From NCBI GenBank assembly GCA_963741625.1, contig CAVUIT010000001.1:62001-126000 (forward strand): a DNA stretch of 64,000 bases. The letters run 5' to 3'. Below, one piece after another: positions 19,113-28,801 of this stretch. Under the pieces are notes generated by a model. It was not told the origin of the DNA. It did no database searches and was given only the letters and a program-made list of their open reading frames with translations. The DNA is from CAWBBA01 sp963741625 (lineage in GTDB: Bacteria; Desulfobacterota; Desulfomonilia; Desulfomonilales; Desulfomonilaceae). How positions within the stretch are numbered: the stretch's first letter is position 1; each line of letters starts with the position of its first letter. The translations under genes were made by a program, and so were the position numbers.

Positions 19113-19532
19113 CTAATTTCCCCGACAATGCCCGTCGATAATTTCCAGCCATTTTTCCAGGTCCACGCCGCAATCGTAATGGTCACGGCTGAGCCCAGGA
19201 GAGAAGCATTCTTCAAAGATGGTGTCGGAATTCACCAGGCAGACCGGCCACCCAGGGAGGTGATGTCTCGCTCCGCTGTGGCTGTTGACCCGATAGACAA
19301 TGAAAGCTTGATCATCGCAAGAGACTCGGTACCAAACCCCCTCGTATTCCAGGGACAAATTCGAGCCTAAGATACCCAGACTCCTGGAATACTTTCCGGA
19401 TCCGGGAGAAGACCACATGGGGCGATCTTTCGGAACTTTTTGGCGGTGGAGTTTGTGATGTGCTCGGCATGGACTACCTCCGGCCTGGTGGGCGGCTGGG
19501 CATTGGACATATCTGCAAAGAGAGTAACACAT
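19113..19532 (-). CDS. uncertain hypothetical protein
   Basis: Open frame of up to 139 residues. The C-terminal ~90 residues ('LSLEYEGVWYRVSCDDQAFIVYRV...') look like a real folded protein, while the N-terminal 45 are Cys/His-rich and odd. In the neighbouring frame an ATG near the same place encodes 'MSNAQPPTRPEVVHAEHITN', which reads more like a normal start, so a frame break is possible here too. No ribosome site is convincing for either. I do not recognise the family. Confidence 0.35.
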   Translation of the reverse strand: MCYSLCRYVQCPAAHQAGGSPCRAHHKLHRQKVPKDRPMWSSPGSGKYSRSLGILGSNLSLEYEGVWYRVSCDDQAFIVYRVNSHSGARHHLPGWPVCLVNSDTIFEECFSPGLSRDHYDCGVDLEKWLEIIDGHCRGN

Positions 19533-19613
19533 CGCTTAGTGGCCCAATTTGTGATTCGGGTGACGTATTCTCGGACCGGAGACTATGAAAGAGGATTCAA
19601 GACCACAGTATTA

Positions 19614-19670
19614 GTGGGACAGGCATCTTGCCTGTCATTTCTTTATAGACAGGCAAGATGCCTGTCCCAC
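19614..19670. repeat. 23-bp perfect inverted repeat, copy 1
   Basis: GTGGGACAGGCATCTTGCCTGTC and its exact reverse complement, 11 bases apart. A second copy with one arm mismatch lies at 52910-52966. It is a dispersed palindromic element typical of this genome. Confidence 0.8.
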
Positions 19671-19796
19671 CAAAGCTTCCCCAAATGCGCCACGGACCTT
19701 GGGAAACCGAGTACTTAGCACTGGCCCGGCATGCCGTGCCCCTACAGTGGTATAGTAACACCGCAGGACAATGTGTCTATTTACACGCGCTTTGCA

Positions 19797-20732
19797 TCAA
19801 CTCACTCCCCCGAAGCAAGCCTCATAGCGCGCCCAGAATTCTTCCTGAGAAAAGCGATGGCATTGCGTCCCCTGGCATTCCACTGAGTAGCCGGCACACA
19901 CCGCGCCCATTTGGCCTGCCACCACCAGACTCTTTCCCATTACCAGCCCCTTGATCAGACCGGCCCTGAACGCGTCACCTGCGCCTGTGGGGTCTAACAC
20001 TCGCTCCACCGGGACGGCTGGGACCTGGACGTCTGCCCCGGAAGTGGAGATCATGGAACCCCTTTCACCAAGGGTTGTAATTACGGCCCCGGTCTTCTTG
20101 AGCAGATCGCTTTTCAGCATTCCGGTAGACCGTATGACCATCTCAAGTTCATAGTCGTTAGAGATGAACAACCTCGAGCCGGTGAGCCCCTCGATCAGCG
20201 CATCAGTAGAGAGCGCGGGAATGGATTGCCCCGGGTCAAAGATGTACGGTATGTTTCGCTCCCTGTAACTCTTTGAATACGTGAGCATATCGTCGAGGTT
20301 CCCCGGCGCCACAATAGCCAGAGTCTCCTGGGGTTCCGCGCCGTCAATCGGGTATTCGCAGGGATACCTCATCGCTCCCGGATTGAACCCGGTGATCTGA
20401 TTGTCGGCTTTATCTGTGGTAATGTATGCTCCGGCAGTGAATTCTTCCGAAATGATGCGGATCGCGTCCAAACGGAGTCCGTGCTCAGCGAGCCAGTTCT
20501 TATAGCTGTGGAAGTCCTTGCCCGCCGTAGCCAGAATGAACGGCTGTTCTCCCAGCAGGGCAAGGCTATAGGCAATATTTCCCGCGGTCCCCCCGAATTG
20601 TTCCTTTAGGCCGTTTACCATGAAGCAGACATTGAGTATATGGATTTTATCCGGCAGAATATGGTCTGAGAATTTTTCAGGAAAATCCATTATTCTATCA
20701 TAGGCCAAAGACCCGGAGACAAAGATTTGCAT
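19797..20732 (-). CDS. PfkB-family carbohydrate/nucleoside kinase
   Basis: Cytoplasmic sugar or nucleoside kinase of the ribokinase/PfkB family, 311 residues. The C-terminal signature 'DPTGAGDAFRAGL' carries the catalytic Asp, and the N-terminal 'GGTAGNIAYSLALLG' is the substrate-side Gly motif. 'FNPGAM' and 'FDPGQSIP' resemble the adenosine-kinase-like branch often found in Deltaproteobacteria, so adenosine or a ribose-like sugar is a fair guess but unproven. The start is ATG with AGGAG-like sequence upstream (GAGGAGTGTGGG). Monocistronic. Confidence 0.85.
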   Translation of the reverse strand: MQIFVSGSLAYDRIMDFPEKFSDHILPDKIHILNVCFMVNGLKEQFGGTAGNIAYSLALLGEQPFILATAGKDFHSYKNWLAEHGLRLDAIRIISEEFTAGAYITTDKADNQITGFNPGAMRYPCEYPIDGAEPQETLAIVAPGNLDDMLTYSKSYRERNIPYIFDPGQSIPALSTDALIEGLTGSRLFISNDYELEMVIRSTGMLKSDLLKKTGAVITTLGERGSMISTSGADVQVPAVPVERVLDPTGAGDAFRAGLIKGLVMGKSLVVAGQMGAVCAGYSVECQGTQCHRFSQEEFWARYEACFGGVS

Positions 20733-20925
20733 CCCACACTCCTCATTATCAGTCGAGAATTCCAGAATTCATCGACTAAAAAGATAGGAGAAGCGGGTTC
20801 GGGTGTCAAGGGCGATTCAGCTTCGGAAATTCCGTCCTATGTAATTGAATACAAACCTGAAATTAGAAACCTTGAAATGAGCGAAAGAGTATCGGATATA
20901 ATGAGCGTATCATGGGACTAGGAAA

Positions 20926-23339
20926 ATGAGTGAGCGACCGTCAAAAACCGGCATGTACGGGCACGTAGCCGTGTGGGCAGCCATATTCTGCGGCCTGTAC
21001 CTTATGAGCCTTCAAGGCTACGTATTGTTCCACACCGCGGTCGAACTGTTCAGTATCGCGGTGGCCTGGGACATTTTCTTCATCGCCTGGAATTCACGAC
21101 GGCTGCTAGCCAACAATTATCTTCTATTCCTCGGTATTTCTTATCTATTTGTCGGCGGCATAGATCTCTTGCACACTCTGGCCTACAAGGGCATGGGCAT
21201 CTTCTCGGCCTCTAGATCAGACTTGGCCTCCCAGCTCTGGATCGCGGGCAGGTTTGTCCAGAGTGCATCTCTTTTGATTGCCCCTCTCTTCCTGGGACGA
21301 CGGCTCAGAGCCAATCTAGTCATTGCAGCTTTTTCACTGGTTTCGGCCGCGCTGCTCGCATCCATCTTCTACTGGAAAGTCTTTCCTGCCACGCACCTGG
21401 AGGGAGTCGGGCTTACCACGTTCAAGATATGGAGTGAATATGGTATCTGTCTGATTCTGGTCGGTGCTGCCATACTGCTGTTCAGACAGAGGGATCGATT
21501 CGAGCCCGGCGTGTTCAGGCTCCTGATTGCATCCATGGGCGTTACCGTGGCCTCTGAATTGGCTTTTACCTTATACGTAGACGTGTACGGCCTATTCAAT
21601 CTAATTGGTCATTTCCTGAAAGTGATTTCATATCTATCTGGTCTACAGGGCCATCATACAGACCGGCCTGAATAAGCCTTACGATCTGGTGTTCAGGGAG
21701 CTTAAGAAAGGGCAGGAAGCCCTGGCCACCAGCATGGCGGATCTGCAAAAATCCAGCGCTGAGACAAACGCTTTGCTGGCCGCGTCCCGGGCGCTTCTGG
21801 AGCAGCGTGAATTTGTTCAATCAGCACGCTCTATATTCGACATCTGCAAAACAGGCGATTGGAGCGACGTCCGGCTATGTTGCGCTGCTGGACCGGAACT
21901 GCACGGAAAATGAGGTGCTGTTTCTTGATTCGGGCGGGATGCCCTGTACCGTCGATCCGTCTCTCCCCATGCCCATACGAGGTCTCCGCGCCGAAGCCTA
22001 CCGCACCGGAAAAGTAGCCTTCGACAATAACTTTTCAAACAGCAAATGGATGGAGTTTTTACCTGGCGGGCACGTGCCTCTCGAAAATGTGATGTTTGCC
22101 CCTCTTATGATGGAGGGAAAAGCCGTTGGTTTGCTCGGTCTGGCAAACAAACAGGGCGGCTTCGATGACAATGATGCTCGTTCGGCAGCAGCGTTTGCCG
22201 AGTTCACTTCAATCGGCCTGATTAACAGTTTGACCCTGGAATCCCTGGAGCATAGCGAAGAACGCTTCCGGACGGTCGTAGAGACCGCGAACGACGCTAT
22301 CGTGTCTATTGACGGGGCTGGCAGCGTGGTTCACTGGAACAAAGCAGCTGAGCATATCTTCGGCTATTCGGCGCAGGAAGCCGTGGGCAAACCTCTCTCC
22401 CTCATGATGCCTGAACGATTCCGCGAAGCTCATGAACAGGCGCTGGGAAAGATGGTTTCAACCTTCGGATCGCGTCCTTCCAGGAGGACCGTGGAAGTAG
22501 CCGGTCTCAAGAAAGATGGAAATGAATTCCCCGCGGAGCTATCCATTGCCGATTGGGAAACAAGGGAAGGAAAATTCTTTACCGGCATCCTGCGCGACAT
22601 CACCCCCCGCAAGCGCGCGCAAGAGGCTCTCCAGAGCACCCTGGCGGAACTGGAGCGCTCTAATACGGAGCTGCAACAATTTGCCTATGTCGCGTCACAT
22701 GACCTGCAGGAGCCGCTCCGCATGATCTCAAGCTACGTGCAACTCCTCCAACGCCGGTACAAGGACAGACTCGATGAGGACGCAGACGAGTTCATGGACT
22801 ACGCGGTTGGCGGAGCCAAACGCATGCAGCGCCTTATTAATGGGCTTCTGCAGTATTCGCGTGTGGGAACGCACGGAAAGCCATTCCAGTTGGTTCAGTG
22901 CGATACGATCTTAAACAAGGCCTTAGCCAACCTCCAGATGTTGCTCACCGAATCCGGGGCACGGGTTACCCATGATCCTCTCCCCACATTGATGGGGGAC
23001 TCCACGCAGCTCTTGCAATTATTTCAAAATCTGATCGACAACGCTTGCAAATTTCGCGATGATACTGCCCCACATATTCATATATCGGCCCGACCGGAAC
23101 GCAGCCAGTGGCTTTTTTCCGTACGCGATAACGGGATAGGAATTGACCCGGAGTATGCCGAACGGATATTTATCATATTCCAGCGCCTGCACAGCAGAGA
23201 GGAATTTCCCGGAACCGGCTTAGGACTGGCAATTTGTAAGAAAATCATTGAACGCCACGGCGGCAAAATTTGGGTCGAATTCGGAAATCGTAAGGGCACA
23301 ACATTCTGCTTTACAATCCCGGTGAAAGAGGCACAGTGA
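20926..23339 (+). pseudogene. MASE3-GAF-PAS sensor histidine kinase with two frame breaks
   Basis: Membrane sensor kinase. The first ~235 residues are a MASE3-type multi-helix sensor. A coiled coil (ELKKGQEALATSMADLQKSS), a GAF domain ('GATSGYVALLDRN'), a PAS domain ('VVETANDAIVSIDGAGSVVHWNKAAEHIFGY') and a HisKA/HATPase core follow. The phospho-acceptor His is in 'ASHDLQEPLRM'; the N box is 'NLIDNACKFR' and the G boxes 'VRDNGIGIDP' and 'GTGLGLAICKKI'. The frame breaks near 21634 (extra C in TATCTATCTGG) and 21847-21850 (AAAA for AAA). Both need one base removed, after which the whole reads as one ~800-residue protein. It overlaps the next regulator by one base (TGATG), so they form an operon. 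Confidence 0.8.
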
Positions 23340-23788
23340 TGTATGAAAAAAGTGACGTGCAAGGAATTGAGATCCTATTGGTTGAAGACAACCCGGGTGA
23401 CGTTCGCCTGACCCGAGAAGCCTTAAAAGATGGCAAGATAGTCAACAACTTGCACGTAGCAGAGGACGGCGTGGATGCCCTGGCATTTCTGAGGCGGGAG
23501 GGGAAGTACCACAATGCGGTTCGGCCGGAACTAATTCTTCTTGACCTCAACCTTCCAAAGAAAGATGGACGGGAAGTTCTGGCTGAAATCAAAGCCGACA
23601 AGGAGCTAAAGCGCATCCCGGTTGTCATTCTCACTTCTTCCGCGGCCGAACAGGACATTGTCAAAAGCTATAACCTGCACGCAAATTGCTACGTCACGAA
23701 GCCCGTCGACCTGGACCAGTTTATTAATGTTGTGAAATCTATTGAACATTTCTGGCTGACGGTCGTCAAGCTTCCACCGGAGATCTGA
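23339..23788 (+). CDS. CheY-like response regulator (Rcp1 type)
   Basis: Single receiver domain, about 149 residues. The acidic pair is in 'ILLVEDNPGD', the phospho-acceptor Asp in 'LILLDLNLPKKDG', and the conserved Lys in 'CYVTKPVDLDQF'. This form, with the 'P..DG' loop, is the Rcp1-like class that usually pairs with PAS/GAF or phytochrome kinases. It starts at ATG 23339, overlapping the kinase stop, and is followed one base later by the sigma-54 activator. It likely accepts phosphate from the upstream kinase; its output is not known. Confidence 0.9.
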   Translation: MYEKSDVQGIEILLVEDNPGDVRLTREALKDGKIVNNLHVAEDGVDALAFLRREGKYHNAVRPELILLDLNLPKKDGREVLAEIKADKELKRIPVVILTSSAAEQDIVKSYNLHANCYVTKPVDLDQFINVVKSIEHFWLTVVKLPPEI

Positions 23789-23789
23789 A

Positions 23790-25845
23790 ATGACAGAGAA
23801 TCGACTCCAGGTGCTGCTGATCGAAGACAATCCGGGGGATGTCCGCCTGATAAGGGAGATGGTGGCACAGGCGGAAACGAGACATATCGGGATTGAGTCA
23901 GCAGAGAGCCTCTCAGCCGGCCTTGACCACCTCACCACGGGCGGTTTCGATGTAGTCCTCTTGGATCTCGGGCTCCCTGACAGCCAAGGTCTTGCTACGC
24001 TGGGCCGGCTCTACGCCCGAGTTCCCGACATCCCAATCGTGGTCCTCACAGGTCATGGGGACGAGGCCATAGCCATTGAAGCCGTCAAACAAGGGGCACA
24101 AGATTACCTCGTCAAGGGAGAGGTGGATGAGAAACTGCTCGTGCGTTCCATCCATTACGCTGTCGAGCGGCGGCGACTGCTGGCCGAGCTTGAAGTGAGC
24201 CGAGCTAGTTTCACCAGCATAGTAGAAAAGAGTGCTGATGGCATACTCGTGCTTGGGGACGACGGATCGGTGCTCTATGCCAACAGCGCAGCGGGTGAAC
24301 TGATGGGAAAATCCGGGGACACCCTTCCCGGAACACCCTTTCCCCTTCCCTCGGTGCCCGGCGAGAGGACCGAAGTAGACGTGGTGCACCCTGAAGGGAC
24401 CACGGGAATCGCGGAGATGAGGGTTAGAGCCACTGACTGGAATGGAAACCCGGCATCTTTGGCCATCCTGCGTGACATCACCAAGCGCAAGCAAGCCGAG
24501 GAAGCTTTACGCCAAAGCGAGGAGCGGTTTCGCGCAGTTTTCGAGGGCGCTCAGGACTGCATCTTCATTAAAGATCGTCAGTTGAAATACACAATGGTCA
24601 ATCCGGCCAAGGAGAAGCTCCTGAATCGTCGGGCCTCTGAAATAGTGGGCCGCACCTCCTCGGAGATCTTTGGAAAGGAGATCGGCAAGCATATAAGGGA
24701 AATAGACCTTCGTGTCTTGGACGGGCAGACCATAGAAGAAGAACGTGTCAGACCGATAAATGGCGTCCCACTTACCTTTCATGACATCAGGGTCCCCTTG
24801 CGTGACAGCTCCGGAGAGATTGTCGGAATATTCGGGATCAGTCGTAACATAACGGACCGCAGGACTGTAGAGCTCCCTCGTGCAAACAAAGCGGGCGAAT
24901 ACCCATCAAAGGCCATGAAGTCGATTATGACTCGGGTCAGCTTCGCGGCGGAAACCGAATCCACAGTGCTCCTGTTAGGCGAAAGCGGCAGTGGGAAGGA
25001 TTACTTAGCTAGATATATCCACGATCATTCTAAACGCGTGGATGGGCCCTACTGGTCAATAAACTGTGCTGCGGTGAGCGGGACCCTTGCCGATTCCGAG
25101 CTTTTCGGCCACGAACGGGGTGCTTTCACAGGAGCGCAGAGCCGCAAGCGAGGACTCTTGGAGCTGGCTGAAGGCGGAACCCTGCTCCTGAACGAAATAG
25201 GCGAACTCTCGCTGCCGCTGCAGGCAAAGCTGCTGACTTTCCTTGATACCAAACAGTTCACCCGCGTGGGGGGTGAAAAGAATATCACTGTCAATGCCCG
25301 GCTCATTGCAGCCACTAACAGGGATTTGGAGAAGGAAGTCGAGGACGGACGCTTCAGGCAGGACCTATTTTACCGTCTAAACGTGCTGTCCGTTAGCAGT
25401 CCCCCCTCTCAGAGAGAGGCGTGAGGATATCCCAATACTTATCCGAGAGATGATGGCACAGCTTTGCAAGGACATGCAGATTCCGGAAATTCCTACTATC
25501 GACGCTGGGACTGTCAATGCGCTGAAGAGTTACGACTGGCCCGGAAATGTGAGAGAACTCCGCAATGTCCTGGAGAGGGCCCTGATGCTTTCGGGCGGAC
25601 AATGCATAAGTCTCTCGGGCCTTGGATTGGACACAAACAACGGAAATGCCAAGGACTGGTCGCTTACGGTATGCTTCCCCACCGAGGAGTCCCTGAACGA
25701 CATAACCCACAATGTGAAGCGTTCCCTGGTAAATGAGGCGCTTCGACGCTCAAGTGGCAGCAGACAGGGAGCGGCCCGCTTGCTCGGTATTTCCCGTTAT
25801 TCCCTCAAACATTATATGAAGTCGCTGGGCTTGGAGTGGGATTGA
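23790..25845 (+). pseudogene. receiver-PAS-PAS-sigma-54 activator, frame-broken
   Basis: Transcription activator of the NtrC class. Domains in order: receiver (acidic 'LIEDNPGD', Asp in 'VVLLDLGLPDSQG', Lys in 'YLVKGE'), two PAS domains (about 140-230 and 245-365), AAA domain and Fis-type HTH. The AAA domain has a Walker A 'GESGSGKDYLA' and 'HERGAFTGAQ', which holds the sigma-54-contacting GAFTGA loop. The HTH is 'GAARLLGISRYSLKHYM'. The frame breaks at a C6 run, 25401-25406; with C5 it reads 'SPPLRERREDIPILI' as expected. It ends the operon with the kinase and CheY-like regulator and should drive a sigma-54 promoter not identified here. Confidence 0.82.
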
Positions 25846-25948
25846 TTCCCGTATTCAGAGGCCGGAGTGTGGCGCTCCCGGCTTGCCCAGCAGTGCCCGG
25901 GCTGGAAATCCTGAGAATGCCGGGATGAGCCGAGCGCATCGACGTTGG

Positions 25949-25985
25949 GTGCCACGGACCTGCCAAAACCCAGGTCCGTGGCACC
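25949..25985. repeat. 15-bp perfect inverted repeat
   Basis: GGTGCCACGGACCTG and its reverse complement, separated by seven bases, about 100 bases after the sigma-54 activator. It could end transcription as a hairpin, but no T-run follows; more likely a palindromic repeat. Confidence 0.55.
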
Positions 25986-26049
25986 TAATCAATTCTCAAT
26001 CAAGACATCCATTATAATCGGCCGGGTACCAGTAGGCTGAGACCTTTAG

Positions 26050-26110
26050 CGGTAGGACCGGCCTCCGTGCCGGTCGTGAGCAATGACCGGCACGGAGGCC
26101 GGTCCTACCG
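26050..26110. repeat. 26-bp perfect inverted repeat, REP family
   Basis: CGGTAGGACCGGCCTCCGTG and following bases form a 26-bp arm with an exact reverse complement at 26085-26110. Half-copies of the same arm occur at 30084-30109 and 43524-43548, beside another palindrome built on GCCGGC. The unit is dispersed and non-coding. Confidence 0.8.
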
Positions 26111-26161
26111 ATTCGGGGGAGGCCGCGACGCCGGTTACTGACCGACCTTGCGAAACAGAAT

Positions 26162-26969
26162 CTATGGCCGGTCTTCTATGTACGAACGGACCAGGTTCCT
26201 GCCGCTGAAATGGCCCAGGGTATAATAGGCTATCGACATTTCCCCACCGAATAGGCGGCGGCGTATTCGCCGTCTGCTCCAACCCTGCTGGTGCAGAGTC
26301 AGCACTCGTTGGCCTGTCTCTTCCAGGTACTTGATTTTGTCGCAACAATTCCTCATGAGGAGATTCGCGTGTAGTACCGCTTCCCGGGAAGAGGATTTTG
26401 ACGTCCAAGGACGCCAGATCTTTCAAGGAATCGATGATTTGCCAGACGTTGTAATCAGCCCTGAGAGCACGATCGCGGCCGCCGACGTACACGTCTCCCG
26501 TGAAGAGCCATCCTTGCTTCGGCTCGTACAAGCAGATGTGATCGGGGCTGTGGCCCGGCGTATGTATTACCTCAAAGCGATGGTGCTCGGTTTCCACGAC
26601 ATCTCCGATAGCCTTTGCATCTGACGGTTCCGGGTAGCCCCACATCACCAACTGGTATGGCCGCAGCCTCTTCTTGCGAGGCTGGGCGAGAATCGGTAAG
26701 GCTTCCGGGTGCGCGAGTACTTCGGCTCCAAACTTGGCCTGCAATGCCGCGTTGCCCGCAATGTGATCTTCATGGCTGTGCGTGTTGACAATGCAGCGAA
26801 CCGGGAGGTTGTCCACAGATTCAAGCAACTCACGGACAGTGTAGGCGCAGCCGGTGTCCACCATGAGACCGTCAACCCAGTAGGCAGCGGTAAAGTAAAG
26901 GCCTCGGCCGGCCATCGTGCGGGCCAAGCGGAATTTTCTTACTTCACCGATTTGTTCGATTTGTATCAT
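26162..26969 (-). pseudogene. metallo-beta-lactamase-fold hydrolase, frame-broken
   Basis: Cytoplasmic metallohydrolase. Metal ligands are visible in 'NTHSHEDHIAGN' (HxHxDH), 'HTPGHSPDH' and 'LFTGDVYVGG'. After 'LFPGSGTT' the frame must shift by one base near 26369-26371 to reach 'ANLLMRNCCDKIKYLEETGQRV', which ends at 26162 with a C-terminal helical domain. Read without the shift, the tail becomes low-complexity and runs into a palindromic repeat. The start is placed at ATG 26969; upstream residues to 27044 look non-coding. Substrate unknown; the closest broad class is the lactamase/glyoxalase-II-like hydrolases. It sits next to the acyl-CoA locus and might be a thioesterase, which is speculation. 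Confidence 0.68.
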
Positions 26970-27072
26970 AGGGGGTAATAATTTCTTTGGGTTAGGCGCG
27001 GTCCTTGTACGGCGCGCCGCTTGCTGCGCCCCTGTCTCTGCCATTCCTACGCAGGCGGGAATCGAGGCCTGA

Positions 27073-28215
27073 CTACAATCCCATGAACTTTGCTGCTATT
27101 CCCTTCATGATCTCGTTGGTCCCCGCGAAGATCTGCATGACTCTCAGGTCCCTCCAGGCTCGTGCAATCGGGTATTCCTCACAATAGCCGTACCCACCGT
27201 GGAGTTGCATGCAGCGGTCGGCCACTCTCATGGCCATCTCCGTGGTCCAGTACTTGGCCATGCTGACCTCTACGACAATATTCTTACCTTCCATGTGCTC
27301 GACGACGAGCTTGTCGAGGAAAGTCCGGCCAAGCTTGATTTCAGTCGCCATCTCCACGATCTTGAACTGCGAGTTCTGAAACTTTGAGATGGGGCGACCG
27401 AACGCGGTCCTCTCTTTGCAGTACTTGATGGTCATCTCCAGCAAATATTCCGCGGCGGGGACTGCCCCCAGGCAGACCATGAGGCGCTCCTGCTGAAGCT
27501 TTTCCATCAACATCAGGAACCCTGCCCCCTTTTGACCCAGCCGGTTGGCCTTGGGAACCCGGCAGTCATTGAAATACAGTTCCGCGGTGTCCTGGCTGTG
27601 CCAACCGACTTTCTTGAGCTTTCTTCCCTTCTCAAAGCCTGGGGTTCCGGCTTCCACCAAGTAAAGGTCAATGGCCTGATGTGGGTTCTCTTCTTTGGGA
27701 TCTCGCGCGGCCAGCACGATGAGGTCGCAGATGATACCGTTGCTAATAAAGGTCTTCTGGCCGTTGATCACCACATCATCGCCATCCTCGACCGCAGTCG
27801 TCCGCATTGCGGCAAGGTCGCTCCCGGCGTTAGGCTCAGTCATTGCCACTGCTGTGATTAGGTCTCCGGATATGCATCCCGGAAGGTATTTTTGTTTCAA
27901 CTCCTCTGAAGCGAAAGCCGTGATGTACGGGACCACCACATCACTATGGAGCGCCGCGGCTAGTCCTGCATGGTTGGTTCTGACCAGTTCCTCAGAGAGA
28001 ATCACGGAATAGAGGAAGTCCGCACCCATGCCGCCGTACTCTTCGGGCACGTCCATACACAGAAACCCCTGGTCGCCCATCTTCTTCCAGATACTCCTAG
28101 GGACGATCCCGGCCTCTTCCCATTCCTCCACGTACGGAGTGACCTCTTTTTCAAAAAACTTCCTTATTGCTTGCCGGAAGATTTTGTGTTCCTCGGTATA
28201 CTTTATGATGTCCAT
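27073..28215 (-). CDS. acyl-CoA dehydrogenase (1)
   Basis: FAD-dependent alpha,beta-dehydrogenation of an acyl-CoA, electrons going to ETF. 380 residues. Family motifs: 'AMTEPNAGSDLAAM', 'VINGQKTFISNGIICD', 'GWHSQDTAELYFNDCRVP', and 'RAWRDLRVMQIFAGTNEIM' at the C-terminus. The usual catalytic Glu of the YEGT loop is Ala here (FAGT), while 'LQQERLMVCLG' supplies a Glu-Arg pair where isovaleryl- and long-chain-type enzymes carry their base. So it likely acts on branched or long-chain acyl-CoA; this is read by eye. It follows the 116-residue gene by three bases and starts the 3' end of the large catabolic locus. Confidence 0.9.
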   Translation of the reverse strand: MDIIKYTEEHKIFRQAIRKFFEKEVTPYVEEWEEAGIVPRSIWKKMGDQGFLCMDVPEEYGGMGADFLYSVILSEELVRTNHAGLAAALHSDVVVPYITAFASEELKQKYLPGCISGDLITAVAMTEPNAGSDLAAMRTTAVEDGDDVVINGQKTFISNGIICDLIVLAARDPKEENPHQAIDLYLVEAGTPGFEKGRKLKKVGWHSQDTAELYFNDCRVPKANRLGQKGAGFLMLMEKLQQERLMVCLGAVPAAEYLLEMTIKYCKERTAFGRPISKFQNSQFKIVEMATEIKLGRTFLDKLVVEHMEGKNIVVEVSMAKYWTTEMAMRVADRCMQLHGGYGYCEEYPIARAWRDLRVMQIFAGTNEIMKGIAAKFMGL

Positions 28216-28218
28216 AGG

Positions 28219-28569
28219 TCAGCCCTCTTCTCCTTTGTGGACTATTTCCACCGGATATTTATTCCCTTTGCTGTCATAGAAAACCATGCGTCGAGACCGT
28301 TTCCAGAGCGGCTCGTCCATGTAGCAGTAAAATGCGATGATTTCACCGGGTTTGACCTGATGCTCTCCCGGAGGGGTCAGCGTATCGACTCGCTGATGGA
28401 ATCCTCTTTCACCCTCGATATCAAAGTAGCTGGGCACGGTCACTGGACCGGTTCCCCGGTTTGCGACGTGGACCTCAAGGTTCTGATCGAACATCTTGAG
28501 GCTGCAGCAAGTCCTGAAGGCCAGGATGTCCTCCACGGGTGAATTCATTATGACGCGGATGTCCAGCAT
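28219..28569 (-). CDS. hypothetical protein in acyl-CoA locus
   Basis: A 116-residue protein, probably beta-rich, with no domain I can name. It is tightly spaced (three bases) before an acyl-CoA dehydrogenase and follows a thiolase gene, so a role tied to that pathway is likely. No ribosome site is obvious before the first ATG; the ATG at 28548 is another option. 'PGEIIAFYCYMDEPLW' and 'KYPVEIVHK' suggest an Ig-like or hotdog-like sandwich, but this is weak. Confidence 0.55.
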   Translation of the reverse strand: MLDIRVIMNSPVEDILAFRTCCSLKMFDQNLEVHVANRGTGPVTVPSYFDIEGERGFHQRVDTLTPPGEHQVKPGEIIAFYCYMDEPLWKRSRRMVFYDSKGNKYPVEIVHKGEEG

Positions 28570-28615
28570 GGGATATCGAGTTTCGATAACTTTGAACTAC
28601 CCAGGTTATTCAAGA

Positions 28616-28745
28616 AAATGCCCCCTGCCCCCCTTTATAAAGGGGGGTATGCGGGTAGCTGGACTGCCGTGCCCTTTTCAAAGCAAGGAGCGAAAAATCT
28701 CTTCTCCCCCTTTTCTAAAGGGGGGAAGGGGGGATTTTTTCTTGT
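28616..28745. repeat. CCCCCTTTAAAGGGGG-type repeat pair
   Basis: Two A/T-centred palindromic units with runs of C then G (CCCCCCTTTATAAAGGGGGG near 28629 and CCCCCTTTTCTAAAGGGGGG near 28707) in the gap before the thiolase end. Related units recur at 30285-30370. They look like dispersed non-coding repeats. Confidence 0.55.
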
Positions 28746-28801
28746 TCGCAGCCCGGCACCATCGATTACAGCCTGAGCCTCATGACAAGATGCAGGCATC
28801 A

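Noticed and set aside
25401..25424. TGA ending the first part of the sigma-54 activator as Sec
   Set aside because: Homology is already lost before the TGA and resumes in the next frame after a C6 run.
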